A model generated the notes under the pieces. It did no database searches. It saw nothing but the letters and a program-made list of their open reading frames with translations, and had not been told where the DNA came from. Made by a program: the position numbers and the translations under genes. A DNA stretch of 64,000 bases from Tubiluchus corallicola (Eukaryota; Priapulida; Priapulimorpha; Priapulimorphida; Tubiluchidae). Shown here one piece after another: positions 1 to 10,919 of the stretch (within the stretch, counting starts at the first letter, position 1; each line of letters opens with the position of its first letter). Location of the stretch: the NCBI GenBank assembly GCA_030141605.1, contig JAQGDQ010000116.1, positions 310,001-374,000 of the forward strand. Reading direction: 5' to 3'.

Positions 1-1941
1 GCAAAAGGTGAGTTTACCTTAAAGTATGTTTTCAAATACTTCAATAAAATTTAAAAAAAACTTGTATGTTGGTAATTAATGTTATCCTCAAATGGTAGCT
101 GACTGATCCAAAACACCTGCTCTTTCTTTGCCTCATAATGACCTTTCATGATATTCATTAATGTTGATCTTAGGGTTTCCTTAGGACAAGAACTATGTGA
201 AGTGATTACTATTTGACCTCTGTAATCATATCCTCAAATAATAGCAAAGGCTTTATCATATTACCTGCACAAGCACACAGGTAAATTCCATTTTAATGAG
301 GCCTTTAGCAGTCATTAATACTGACTGCTACATTTTCATTCATATTGCTTGGTATCTTTTCAGTTTCCTGATGTTTTACAAGTTGATGTTGAATTAGCTC
401 ATGTACCCCATGCTGCTAAAGTAAAGTAAGTAGCAAATATTCGCCATTGTCAAGGTAACTGAAATTATTTACGATACAAAAAATTTTTTACAAAAATGTA
501 ATGCTATTTTCATATGATCAAAATAACTTCTATAATGTTTCTGCGAACTGCTGCAGCTACTATTAAAAATATATGCAGCAATTTGTAACTTGTAAAAATG
601 ACGTTAATTACTTTTGGATATTTAATTTAGTTTGGTAGAGTTGGAGAAAGAACTTCACAATCTTCGAAAAGGGCTCAAGAACTTGGAAACGGTAAGCATT
701 TTGGTTAAACATTTCAGTACTTCTTCATAATGTTGTTTCCTTAAGCTATGACCAAAATAATTAAGCAGCAAAGCAAACTCATCACATAATAAACCCATGT
801 CATTGTTTTACTCACCTTTTGGATTAATATTTTACAGGAAGTACAATTCCATAAATCAAATAATAATGCTGAGGCCGAATTTGTGCAAGTTATGACTGAG
901 TTCATGAAACGCGCAAGTATTAGCTTAATGGAATTGGAAGAAAGACATAACTCAACCAAGCAATGGGTATCTAACATTTTTATTCCACTTGCTCATTTAA
1001 AACTGTGTAGTTTAACGTATTATTGTATATTTCAAATAAAACTCTATATTCTGCCTATTAGTACTTCTATTTTATGTGACAGTTTGAGCGAGTGTGCAAA
1101 ATGTTTGGAGAAAACGGACAAAAGACTTCGTCAGATGAAATCTTTGGGATATTTGATCAATTTCTATGTTCTGCCAAAGAAGCAAAAGCCGATAATGACA
1201 ACGTGAAGCGGAAAAAGCAGGAAGAAGAAAAGCGGATAAAAATGGAAACTGAGGTATAATTGATAACAAGCTGTGACCAAAAGTAAAGCAAACAACTTCC
1301 AATTAGCATACTTAAGTGTTCTTAAGAAGAATCATTTCAGATTCCTTTTTGGATGTTACGTGGCAACATACATGTGTATGTGTGTCCGATCAGTGCAGAA
1401 AGTTATCTGTTATGTATCAGGATGGTAGTGCAGGACGGTATTTTTTGGTATTAATTACTCCATAAAGTGGACGTATCAAAACAGCTACTACCATCTGTTA
1501 GTTTTTGTTAGTAATTTGATTACTATTAATATTAACACAGAGCTATCAATTTTTTTACATAAAATACTATATCAGTATTCTACTATGTTAGGAATAAAAT
1601 GCTAATAAATGATAACATTTCTAGCATTGTCAAATTCATGTCTCTTGATGCTAATTTTTCAGCAAAAGAAGAAAACCGAAATTCGAAAAAGACTGCAACA
1701 AAAAGGCTTGGCAGCTCGGCAAGGCGCCTCGACTAAACTGCGAAGAAACGATTTCAGCTCAAACCTTGGCCCAATTGAAGAGGGTGAATTTGACAACCTC
1801 ATTTCAGTTCTTCAAACCGGTGATGTATTTGGAGATGATTTAGCAAAACTGTCAAAAAATCGCAGACGGAGAAGTACAGGGTCTTTATTACAGGCGAACG
1901 GAGCTGCAAATCGAGAACGAAGTGAAACTAACATCAATTAG
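1..1941 (+). CDS. DAAM: DAAM-type formin, C-terminal part (5' end outside window)
   Basis: Dishevelled-associated activator of morphogenesis: a formin that nucleates and elongates actin filaments downstream of Wnt/planar polarity signalling and Rho. Exons read: 1-7, 364-425, 631-691, 838-966, 1083-1253 and 1663-1941, all with GT-AG borders and matching phases (233 codons from position 364). The protein starts in the last helices of FH2 (HAAKVNLVELEKEL, then EFVQVMTEFMKRAS and DEIFGIFDQFLSA). A charged lysine/glutamate linker follows, then a DAD autoregulatory motif (GEFDNLISVLQTGDVF) and a basic stretch (KNRRRR) as in DAAM1/2. The DAD sequence favours DAAM over Diaphanous or FMNL formins, which differ here. 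It ends in TAG at 1939-1941. Family assignment is firm; paralogue (DAAM1 or 2) cannot be set and probably does not apply outside vertebrates. Confidence 0.93.
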
Positions 1942-2183
1942 CCATTGCAGACTGTGGAAACTATGTACAATCAAGAAATAAGACACAGTAGATGTGGTAT
2001 ACATCGATTAAAAAGCTTTTGAACTTTTAAAGCACAACTGTTAGTCTGCACAAATGTATTTTTACAGTCTATAGTAGGCCTAATACGTAATAATGTTTGC
2101 AATTCAAAGGTGAGTCACTACTAAATGACAAACATCTGATTTTTTTAGTTTTTGACATGACGCGTAGCATAAAAAAGCATATA

Positions 2184-2356
2184 CAGTCAAAGCTCTTTAA
2201 ATTGCCCACTTAGGGAGTGCAAAAAGTTGGCATTATAGGGAGGTGCATTAATACATACGTCTATGCAAATATAGACTTTGTTTTGCCAAAAATTTGGGCG
2301 TTAAGCGAGATAGACATTACAAAGGGGGGGGGCGGTGTTATAGCGAGGTTTGACTA
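2184..2356. mobile_element. pogo/Tigger-like MITE, 173 bp
   Basis: The left end reads CAGTCAAAGCTCTTTAAATT; the reverse complement of the right end reads TAGTCAAACCTCGCTATAAC. The two are imperfect terminal inverted repeats, and each is flanked by TA (2182-2183 and 2357-2358), the target duplication of Tc1/mariner-pogo elements. The inside has no coding capacity and carries a G-rich run near 2323-2334. It lies just after the DAAM stop codon, so it may sit in the DAAM 3' UTR; no AATAAA is visible between the stop and the element. Confidence 0.75.
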
Positions 2357-2914
2357 TACCATTAAATCTAAAAATAAATATGAATGAATGTAGGATCTGC
2401 TCTGATTAATGACATAATCTTACACTTTACGGTGATTTTTGCAATGTGCAGTTTTTTCCAAGAAAACCTTCGTACCTAGATTTTAGACTGCAACCAACTA
2501 ATTAATCACAACCTAAGCTATTCAGACTAATAAGATAACTCCAGTTACTACTCATACTTTTTAATAATGCATTTTCTGTGCTTTTAATTTAATTGACACT
2601 GTGTTAATAACTTATTTGTATAGTAATGACCCTATAGTATACTTATAGTATACTAATTTGTATAGTATGGAGGTACAAAATTGAAAGATTTAACATAAAA
2701 TTTAGATGTACTCTGCTATAAAAAATCGCTTTGCTTTAAATGTACAAACACTAATAATAACAGCATTTTAAAAAGAAACTTAACTGATGACTGTAATGAT
2801 AAAGAGTATTTGTATTTAAATGCTAAGACTTGATTCAGCCTTTTTTATACATATTGATACACTGCATGCTCAAAGCAGTCAAAGGCTGGGCCTACTCAAT
2901 GAGATGTTTGTGAT

Positions 2915-3060
2915 GTCACAGGACCCTAGCTCATTATCAATGATGTACCTCTAAAATGATCTACTACTACATCAGAAGAGGTATCTCTGCCACAGTTCGG
3001 ATGTACATACATCCACCCTCCAAGAATTAAATGATCAGTGAAGCTAGGAACTGATGAAAA
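2915..3060 (-). repeat. SINE fragment, body only (same family as 18130 and 56740)
   Basis: The stretch around 2990-3040 (GTTCGGATGTACATACATCC and flanks) aligns with the body of the 5S-headed SINE at 18130-18385 (GCTCGGATGCATATACATAC). The 5S-like promoter head is missing, as expected for a truncated copy. Similarity is partial and the limits are approximate. Confidence 0.45.
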
Positions 3061-4332
3061 AGTACTGGAAATCACGGTACAGTGATTTCAAAATTAATGG
3101 ATGCAAGAAATTTAAGGCTCTTAACAGATGTGTGCTCCAGTAATGAAAGATGGTTTATTGATATTTTCTCGGTACTATGTTCAAATGTACAGAAGTTCTC
3201 CATGGAGTCGTAAAACTTCTGTAGCCCATGTCAGTTAGTTATGTCAGCAGTATTTATGTCTAATACTGTAATTATACATGTATCAATCTTATAGCATATT
3301 CAGTTTGTTTACCAAGGACTGTGTAATTGTTTGCTTCAGCTATGCTGCTACGCTGCAACTGTTATTTCCATTAGTAAATCTGTACATTTGAACAATGTTG
3401 TTTGTATTTGTATGTTTTCAATAGGGATTGACAATACTAATGTTATGTTCTGGTTCCCATACCACTGTTGACAGTGGTCTTATAAACATCAAACTAATGC
3501 AGTCATCTGACAGAACTCATGAAGTTGGTATTTTTTAGCGAGACTAGACTCTCATATAAGTTAACCAGCACATAAATGAACAATGATAACACTAGTAAAG
3601 CCTAACAAAACTGCTGCAGTATATGGCAGACCAGCCTGTTAAGAGCAATAATTGCATCACCGCTATTATCGTTGTTATCATTGTCAAGTACAGCTAGCAA
3701 AAGAAATACTCAATGAGAGAAACATCAAGTTCTAGCATTCTGATACACTTGACCTGTGGGCTGGTAAAGGTCAGGGCACATGTGAGCAAACCTCATCTAC
3801 ATCGAGAATCAATGTGAAAACGAATGAACTCTGTACAATGTAATAGGCCTTCAAGCTTCAGGCACGACTATATATTGCAGATGGCTTCTCTACAGGTGTT
3901 CCAAGTTAAAATCACGTTGTTGTGTTAATCAAATTTACAAAACCGTTTATCCAAAAAAATTTAGACTAAACTACAGTACTAAGTCATGGGACAGTTTAAC
4001 GACAATGTCGTTTAGCATTTCTGATGCCAGAACAATGCAATTCCTAAGACAAAATAGGTTAATTATTTTTAGGACAGTGCATCAACATGACAACATATAT
4101 GAGCTAGTATGCAAATGCACGATGAAATGCAATCAAGGCAGTGAAATTCCATTGTGTTAATTTGCTGTATGTCAATAAAACAAACAGTTACAAGAAATGA
4201 ACATCAATTTTAGGGTAAACTTTTGCTTTTAATGAGAATTTAACTTTTTTGTATAATACAGTAATTATCACATCTGCAGGCACTACGTTCTTCGTGTACA
4301 AATATTATATTATATGCTGTACGTAATTTACA
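3061..4332. other. intergenic, nothing recognised
   Basis: AT-rich unique-looking sequence. No open frame with protein-like composition, no RNA gene and no clear repeat was seen. Confidence 0.5.
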
Positions 4333-6066
4333 TTAGTATTGTCGAGTTCCATGACGTGTATCCATCCCCTTTATTCGTTTAAATTCTTTGTATAAAACTG
4401 GGAACCCAACTGAAAAAAATGAAACAGTGTTGTAGAAAGCATTTTGTAGCTGGCTTTCAATATTGGCTGACTACTAACCATTAATAGGTGATGAATTTTG
4501 AAAACACGTTTTGAACATGTTTCAAAATGTGCCACACCCAGTGGCTTCACATGTCTGTAGGACCTGATAAGCAGTCTTTAAAATGCGCACAGTGTGGACA
4601 GCATGTGAAACTGTGGCACCCGAGATATAAAGTTGTATCAACAAGATAAAAGGTTTGCATTTTTCTATCACAACAAAAAAAATTCTGTCACAATTCAGAA
4701 ACTCTTATGCCAAGCTACTGGCAAGTGACAATGCCATTTGGTTCAACAGCACCATTCAGGGTGTTCGCTAAAGTAGGCCTTTCTTTAGGCAGTGTGTTGG
4801 GGTCAATAACTGTATAACAACAACTGTGTAAGTTATGCCCTTGGTTAGGGAAAGTAGAGAACAATATGAATACTAAAGTGAATCAAACAATGTATCAGCT
4901 CAACTAAGAATGACTCAACTAATTGCAACGCAAAATTGTCAATAGCAATAATTTCTTTCATAGCTCAGTAAACCATGCCATCAATAAGGCCTGACATCCT
5001 GACATAAAGCTGTTGGTGAAAAATTACACATTTGTAGATTAGTTCACTTTTTTAACAATGTTCATTTTAATGTGTATCATTAAATTGAATTAATACTTAA
5101 CGTGTGAGATACCATTATATTTTGCCATATACGATGCACTAGCATATAAGGCGAACCCATGTTGCAGGGCAAAATTAAGAAAAAAAGTTTTAGTCCTCAA
5201 TTAGGCCTAGGGCCATTTTTTGCTTATTGTAATAACAGAGTTTTAATAACGTCTATTATAATGCATGCGATAATTTCTAATTAAGCCTAAAAATATGTTT
5301 ATTTCCAATTTGCTATCATTGTACACTATGGCAGTGCAAAATTTCCAAAGTCACTGGTAAATTAAATGTGTTGAGAGGTCTTACTTTTACTTAAATTCAC
5401 AATTTCTCCTTTGATCAACAGTCAAAAAATGACAGGTTTCATTTTTGACATAGTTAGCCTAACTAAATAATCTCTCATGTCTACATTTTACAGATAACTT
5501 TGTCACGATAATTTCATTTTCAGTCACACTGCACTGCAGACTGCTGGATTATCAAATTAACAGCTTGCATGGGTGAATACTAGTAGTTTATTTAATTAGC
5601 ATTTGCACTATAGAATTGGCTGTATAAAATGCAGTTTAAAAAATTAAACATTTGGTATTTGTGGGTAATCACTGAACGCGCAATAAATGGTTCATCTGGC
5701 AAATGCCATTAGTACGTTTGCCTATTATAGCCCAGTAATACAAACTGCGGCCTACATTAGGCCTCTATATACAGCGCATAATAAGAAGCCTGTTTTTAGT
5801 ACGGTTTTTGCTAGAAAAATGCATCATGTGGCAGAAAATGCAGTATGAATTACTTTTCGATGTGACAAATAAACTTATTTCTAAGACCTATATCTGGAAT
5901 GCCAAAAACAACATAAATGCACTGAAGTTTTCGAACATAATTTCATATATTTCAGCTTCCAAAAGAATGTAAATGTCGACTTACGCTTCGGATCTCGAAG
6001 TTTTATTAAGACTTTGTCAGCTGTGCGTTCTCTTACCCAGCCACGAACATGTCCTGTTCCAGCCAT
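4333..6066 (-). CDS. possible two-exon gene for a 52-residue basic protein
   Basis: Unrecognised. Exon 1 runs from ATG at 6066 down to 5985 and ends on a strong donor (GTAAGT). Exon 2 runs from 4409 down to the TAA ending at 4333, after a pyrimidine-rich acceptor (TTTTTTTCAG). Exon 1 ends in phase 1 and exon 2 supplies the two missing bases, so the frame is kept. Exon 1 begins MAGTGHVRGWVRERTADKVL; exon 2 contains GFPVLYKEFKRIKGMD and ends TRHGTRQY. The product is charged, with no signal peptide or membrane segment. An extra exon in the 1.6-kb intron cannot be excluded, and the frame upstream of this ATG is also open. A TATAAAG lies just before the ATG. The call rests on composition, splice signals and phase only. 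Confidence 0.4.
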
Positions 6067-7420
6067 GGACTTTATAAGCACCAAAACAAATCTGGACAAA
6101 AACAAGTAAACAAGATTCCTTAAGTTAAAGAAACTCTCATTCTCACCAGCCTCATCAGCTACATGATAAAAATGATCAAGAAACTTCATACCTTACACTA
6201 GAGTTATTTTGCAGTACGTTATCTAGTCAAAAAAAAAAAAACAAATCACTGAACTATGCCAAAAAACAGTTTGCCAGGTTACTTTAAATAAGGTTGGGGA
6301 AAGAGCTCCGAGAGAACAGCTAAAGTGGTTATGCTGTGCACTTGCCTATGAAGCCATGCTACATCAGGTCCTTGCTAATAACTGTAAGGGTGACAGTAAA
6401 CTACTTCTGTTAGTTTAATATGCTATATGCATCTATATGTGTTGTATATACCCAAATGTGGCTTAAATATCCCATTCATTGTCTCATTAAGAGGATAATC
6501 CTTGGTAATAAGCTCTGCTCCAATCCCACGATAGCCATTCAACAATAATAGTAAGCCCTAAAGCTAATAAAAACATCAGGTAATTAATGTAGCATACATA
6601 CTGTTTTGTAGCTTTAGCCATTTAGTTCTTTTCCAGCAGGTATTTATCACGAATGATATCAGGAATACATTCTTACAACGTCGAATTTGGCAACTACCTA
6701 CACAAACCATATAACATAAGCAATGGTGATGTTACAGACTGATATATATATAAGATGTAATTATTGAATTCTGCTACACTGTAATTTGCCAACATGTTAA
6801 TTTAGGCAAAGGACAAACTCTGTGGAACAAGCATACGTACAATTCAATTGCAAGAGAGAATTTAGCAATGTTCTCTTTCCATGCAATTAGTGTTTTCCTT
6901 AAGCTAACTTTCAGCACTGTATGTAGCAATTCTGGGTAATATCGGGAGCACTCGCTAAGCAAACAGAGAGTGATGCGCAGCTGGATATAGGCACATTTCT
7001 AACACAATTATTGCAGCAAACTACAAGGTGATGCCCCAAGCAAAAAATTCCCAGTAGCCTATAGTATAAGTATTTATGCTGTTATAAATTTATGTATTCT
7101 TTTAGTTATTGAAATAGCAAGTAGTATCTGCTTGGTCAGATATGGAATGACTCTCATAAGCATTTCACATCATTTTTCCAATTAGCTGTGTAGGTGCAAA
7201 TTAAAATGTAATCGGAAAATTTGTTGATCGTGTGTACCACAGTACGTACGTACAAAAGTATGTATAGCAATATTAAAATTATTATTATCAATGAGTGTAC
7301 GCCGTTCTTACACTACAGTTTCAGATTCTGGATTGCGGTTCAGCGGTTTCACATCAGCCTCTCTTCCAGTCTGGAAGGCACTTATCTCTAAGTGCAAGCC
7401 TAATTTTTAGTCTTGTAATG
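6067..7420. other. intergenic, nothing recognised
   Basis: AT-rich sequence. Short open frames here look like chance frames: no motifs and unusual composition. Confidence 0.5.
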
Positions 7421-7429
7421 CTGTCTTCT

Positions 7430-7981
7430 TTTTTGGATCTCAAAATCAGCTCCCAAGAACTTTCTTACTTTTAGGGCTTGGTTAATTCTGACGTTTACTT
7501 CCTTCAATTTATCAGTATTATCAACATATAAATCACCAATTACTTGCACCCATTCTTTCATTCAATTTTTCACACAATAAATCATGTTCTGTAGTGTCTT
7601 CATTATTTAAACATAATGAGCACTTGAATTCTCCTTTAAACTTATTTTGGCAATTTGCTTTAACTCTGACCATATTTAGTTTCCACTCTGTAATTGCGTT
7701 TATAACTGTTTTTTCTGCACATTCTACAACATATTTCGTTGGTTTAGCCCGCTCTCTTACTTAAAAATCATAGCTTTGTTTTGCTTCTAATTTAAAGCAC
7801 GCTTTCGCATTCCAAATACTGATTTATCGCACATTTGAATTCTTTTTTCCACCATTTCTTTTTTATCTAATAATTGTTCACTTATAACTGAACTATATTT
7901 CTTTGCCATGTCTTTCATACTTTCATGCCAGCCGCCTTTAATGATTGTTTGTGCATTTACTTTCGAAGTATAGCATTGCAT
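7430..7981 (-). pseudogene. LINE relic: end of a non-LTR retrotransposon polyprotein
   Basis: Read on the minus strand, about 7690 down to 7560 encodes a C-x2-C ... EDTTEH-DLLC pattern (FKCSLCLNNEDTTEHDLLC). This is the cysteine/histidine motif often found after the reverse transcriptase in LINE polyproteins. Upstream, from 7981 to 7787, is an open piece ending in the basic RKRALN. Stop codons and frameshifts separate the pieces, so the element is dead. LINE clade cannot be assigned. Confidence 0.5.
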
Positions 7982-7989
7982 TGAATATG

Positions 7990-8760
7990 TACACTAATTT
8001 GCTCTATGTTTATTTTTCTTAACAAAGCGTTTGTAACAATAAAAAGCACATTAAGAATAAACAAATTCACACTACGTGTGTCAAGATTCATACAAAATTT
8101 CATACATAATGTCTATCAATAAACCATAAACACGAAAAGTCACTGTAGGGCGCGGAGTACTTCACTAGTCCAGTAGAACACTTCCGCTAAAGCGCATGTG
8201 CTAAGTTTCTGGAACAGCAGTGTCGTACATGGGCAGCCAGTAGGGCACTAACGATTGCTGTCGAGAATCGAGAATTATGGCATAACAAAAATAAAACTAA
8301 ATTTGTTTTAGAAAAAAAGCAACTTTATAATAATGATGGATAGTCCTTGACAATATACAAATGTATTTTTACAATAATGTCATCATTATTATTAGCTTCA
8401 TTAATATCATCGTGACATTAAACTAAGTATCTAATGCTTTAAAGAGAGAAACTACGTAGGGCACATTGCTCTTTAGCCCGTTTACTTAGTAGAAAACAAT
8501 TATTTGTACAAGAAGTAGTGAAACAGATCAGCTGTCAGTGAAGCGAGACAAAATAAAAACTGATGTACCTTAAGCAAATGCTGTAATCGCCTAAAAAGCT
8601 GGATTGTTTCACTTCAAAAGATTAATATCGAAGCCAAATTTAATATTATATAATAATATTGGCCGTTCTACCAGCCCAGAATAAGATTATTTTATTTTAT
8701 CAGATGTATAATAAATTATTCAATGTGTATTGGCGTTTTCAATTATTATTACTAAATAAA
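7990..8760. other. intergenic, nothing recognised
   Basis: AT-rich sequence between a LINE relic and a 694-bp repeat. No gene was seen. Confidence 0.5.
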
Positions 8761-9454
8761 TAAGGACAACAGACCCTGCCACTACAGTTAAAGCACAAAA
8801 AAATCTTCCACTTACATAAAGCTTAAAAAATTCGGCTTGAAATTTTATACCACTTACATACTGCCTTTCTGCATGCAGGGCCTGCATGGGCCGCAACGCT
8901 GTGTGAAACGTGTAAATTTAAGCTCTCGTGATGACCATTAGGCACAGCCATTTTGATGGTAAATATTTTGAAACAAGTTTAGTTAACGCTGAGTAAAGTT
9001 TAAAAAAATAATCAGAGCATTCGTAGCATACATGTTGCTAACTAAGTAAAATTTTAAATTACTGCATCTTGCCAATAAGATTAAAAATACGTTTTTGGCA
9101 AAGTAAGTGGCGCACCATCATGAAGGGTGAGTCAGTGACATTTTAGCAATTGGCACAAACATTTTAAAATATTTTTTCAAGTTACATAAGTCTTTTCAGC
9201 AGGTAAGCAAAATGCTAAGTAATATAGATTTGCACGAAAAGTTGTTTGGGACAATTTAACATTGCTTTTCCTTCCCCAGATTTACGTTTGCGTGGTGACG
9301 CATGTAGAGGCGTATTCAGAACGGTATTGCGGGAGATGAACAAAAATTCCTTTCAACACGAGTACGATATATGCATAAAATTCCTGTGATGTAGTATAAT
9401 TTTTAACGCGATTTTTCTGACACCATCTTCCGGTACCCCTTTTCTTGTCATTTA
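8761..9454 (-). repeat. 694-bp interspersed repeat, copy A
   Basis: Reverse-complemented, this block aligns over nearly its whole length with 57869-58545 in a MARK intron. Landmarks shared in order are: GACAAGAAAAGGGGT, a TATATCGTACTCG stretch with AAAGGAATTTTTGTT, ATCTATATTACTTAGC, ACCTGCT..AAAGACTTA, AAATGTC..GACTCACCC, CGTATTTTTAATCTTATTG, GCTACGAATGC-type text, GGCAGTATGTAAGTG and GTGCTTTAA. The outer ends are weak inverted repeats (TAAGGACAAC at 8761 against TAAATGACAAG reversed from 9454), suggesting a non-autonomous DNA transposon. No protein is encoded. A partial third copy lies at 35690-35915. Confidence 0.75.
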
Positions 9455-9480
9455 ACGACTTAGTTTGTGACCTGTCTATA

Positions 9481-9562
9481 CTTGGGCTAACCCATGTACG
9501 ACACTTCCTACTTGGGCTAGCCCATGTACGCCAATTGTCCTACTTCGGCTAGTGTCCTAGTC
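9481..9562. repeat. short tandem repeat, ~30-bp unit
   Basis: CTTGGGCTAACCCATGTACG at 9481 recurs at 9511 with one change, and a decayed third unit (CTTCGGCTAG) follows at 9543. Related words (GTACATGGGC, CTAGCCCAGTAGCCCA) occur near 8225 and 9670, so the unit may belong to a larger repeat. Confidence 0.6.
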
Positions 9563-10919
9563 TGCTCCCAATATCACTAATGATTTACTGGACACGTACA
9601 AGCGCACCGCAAAGTGTATCAAATCAGTTTAGCGAAAGCTGGCTAGTCACATTTGGCACCGTCTACACACTAGCCCAGTAGCCCATATATAACACAGTAA
9701 AGAATGATGCTCAGAATTCGAAAACAATTATTATTATAGAGTTGAACATAAGCTGAGCCTAGTTTGCCTTAAATAGTAATTTAAAATATCGATATAACTT
9801 AATTACATTCGATAAAATAAAATATCATTAATTTTGAGCCAACTCTAGTGCAAAATACTTGACTGAATGAATGTACTTTCATGGAGTGTATTATAAATTA
9901 AAAATAATGTGAATCATTACAAAGATATATTTAAGAGCAAAGTAAATAACACGCCAAATTACAGTAATGTCAGACAACTAAACTAGATACTGCATTTGGC
10001 CTTCAGTGACGCAGGTGCTCTGTTTACAGCAGCAATAAATTATCTTTAAAAAAAATTTTTGTCACACCATGCATGCACTTATTCCTTTATGCTAAACATT
10101 GCCCTGAAACACTCAAAATTATAGTTATTACTTTTATTAACACAATAAAGAATAAACCAAACAAGATGTTTAAATGGTTTGAACTTGGCGTAGAACAAAA
10201 CTATAGACAAATAATCATAAACACGTAACAGTTTTTAAAATTAAATTTAGCTGCCGTACCAAATTTAATCCAGTTACATATATCTTCAATGTTATTGCAA
10301 TAACAAATTATTATAAACTTATTGTAATTAAACAAATCGTTGCAAACGATTTAATTAATATTTAATATGGCTATTTAATATGGCTTCAAGTGGCTATAGG
10401 AAATGCGAAAAGTTGCAAAGTTAAGAGAGCGCAAGTGCGATATATAGGCTGCCCACGTTTGGGTACTTGGGTATTTAGGCTTAACACACTGCTTGTGAAT
10501 CACACCTGTATCGAAGTTTTTTAATTCGCTTCAAACTTTCGAACTCACATGTTCAATTCTCAAGTGCACCCCTGTTGTCAAGATTGTTACTAATGATGCT
10601 TTAAACAGTATATAAATTTTGATTGTGCTACTTTTTGTTTGTGGTACGACTGTGTTATAAAAAGTCTAACGTTTTGTTTCTATTTTTTGTACTATTCGGA
10701 ACTGATGTACTGAACACGAATAAATAGAAATCGATGACTGAATTTTCTGTTGGGGAACAGATGGAGCCACAGTCTACGTTCATAATCGGGCACACTGCAT
10801 CGAGTATGCAGCTGCTACTCTGCCACGTTTAACATTAGTTTGTTAAGGCTTCGTTTGTAAAATATTTGATGTTTGTGTTGTAACCGTGCGTAAATAGTTT
10901 AGATTATTATAAAGTAAAT
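9563..10919. promoter_or_regulatory. intergenic and presumed TMED10 upstream region
   Basis: AT-rich sequence with no recognised gene. A TATAAAAAG lies near 10657, about 260 bp before the TMED10 ATG. It is only a candidate core promoter element; the transcription start cannot be read from the sequence. Confidence 0.3.

Noticed and set aside
9470-9570. CRISPR-like repeat-spacer array
   Set aside because: Only two or three ~30-bp tandem units without spacers, and the genome is eukaryotic.
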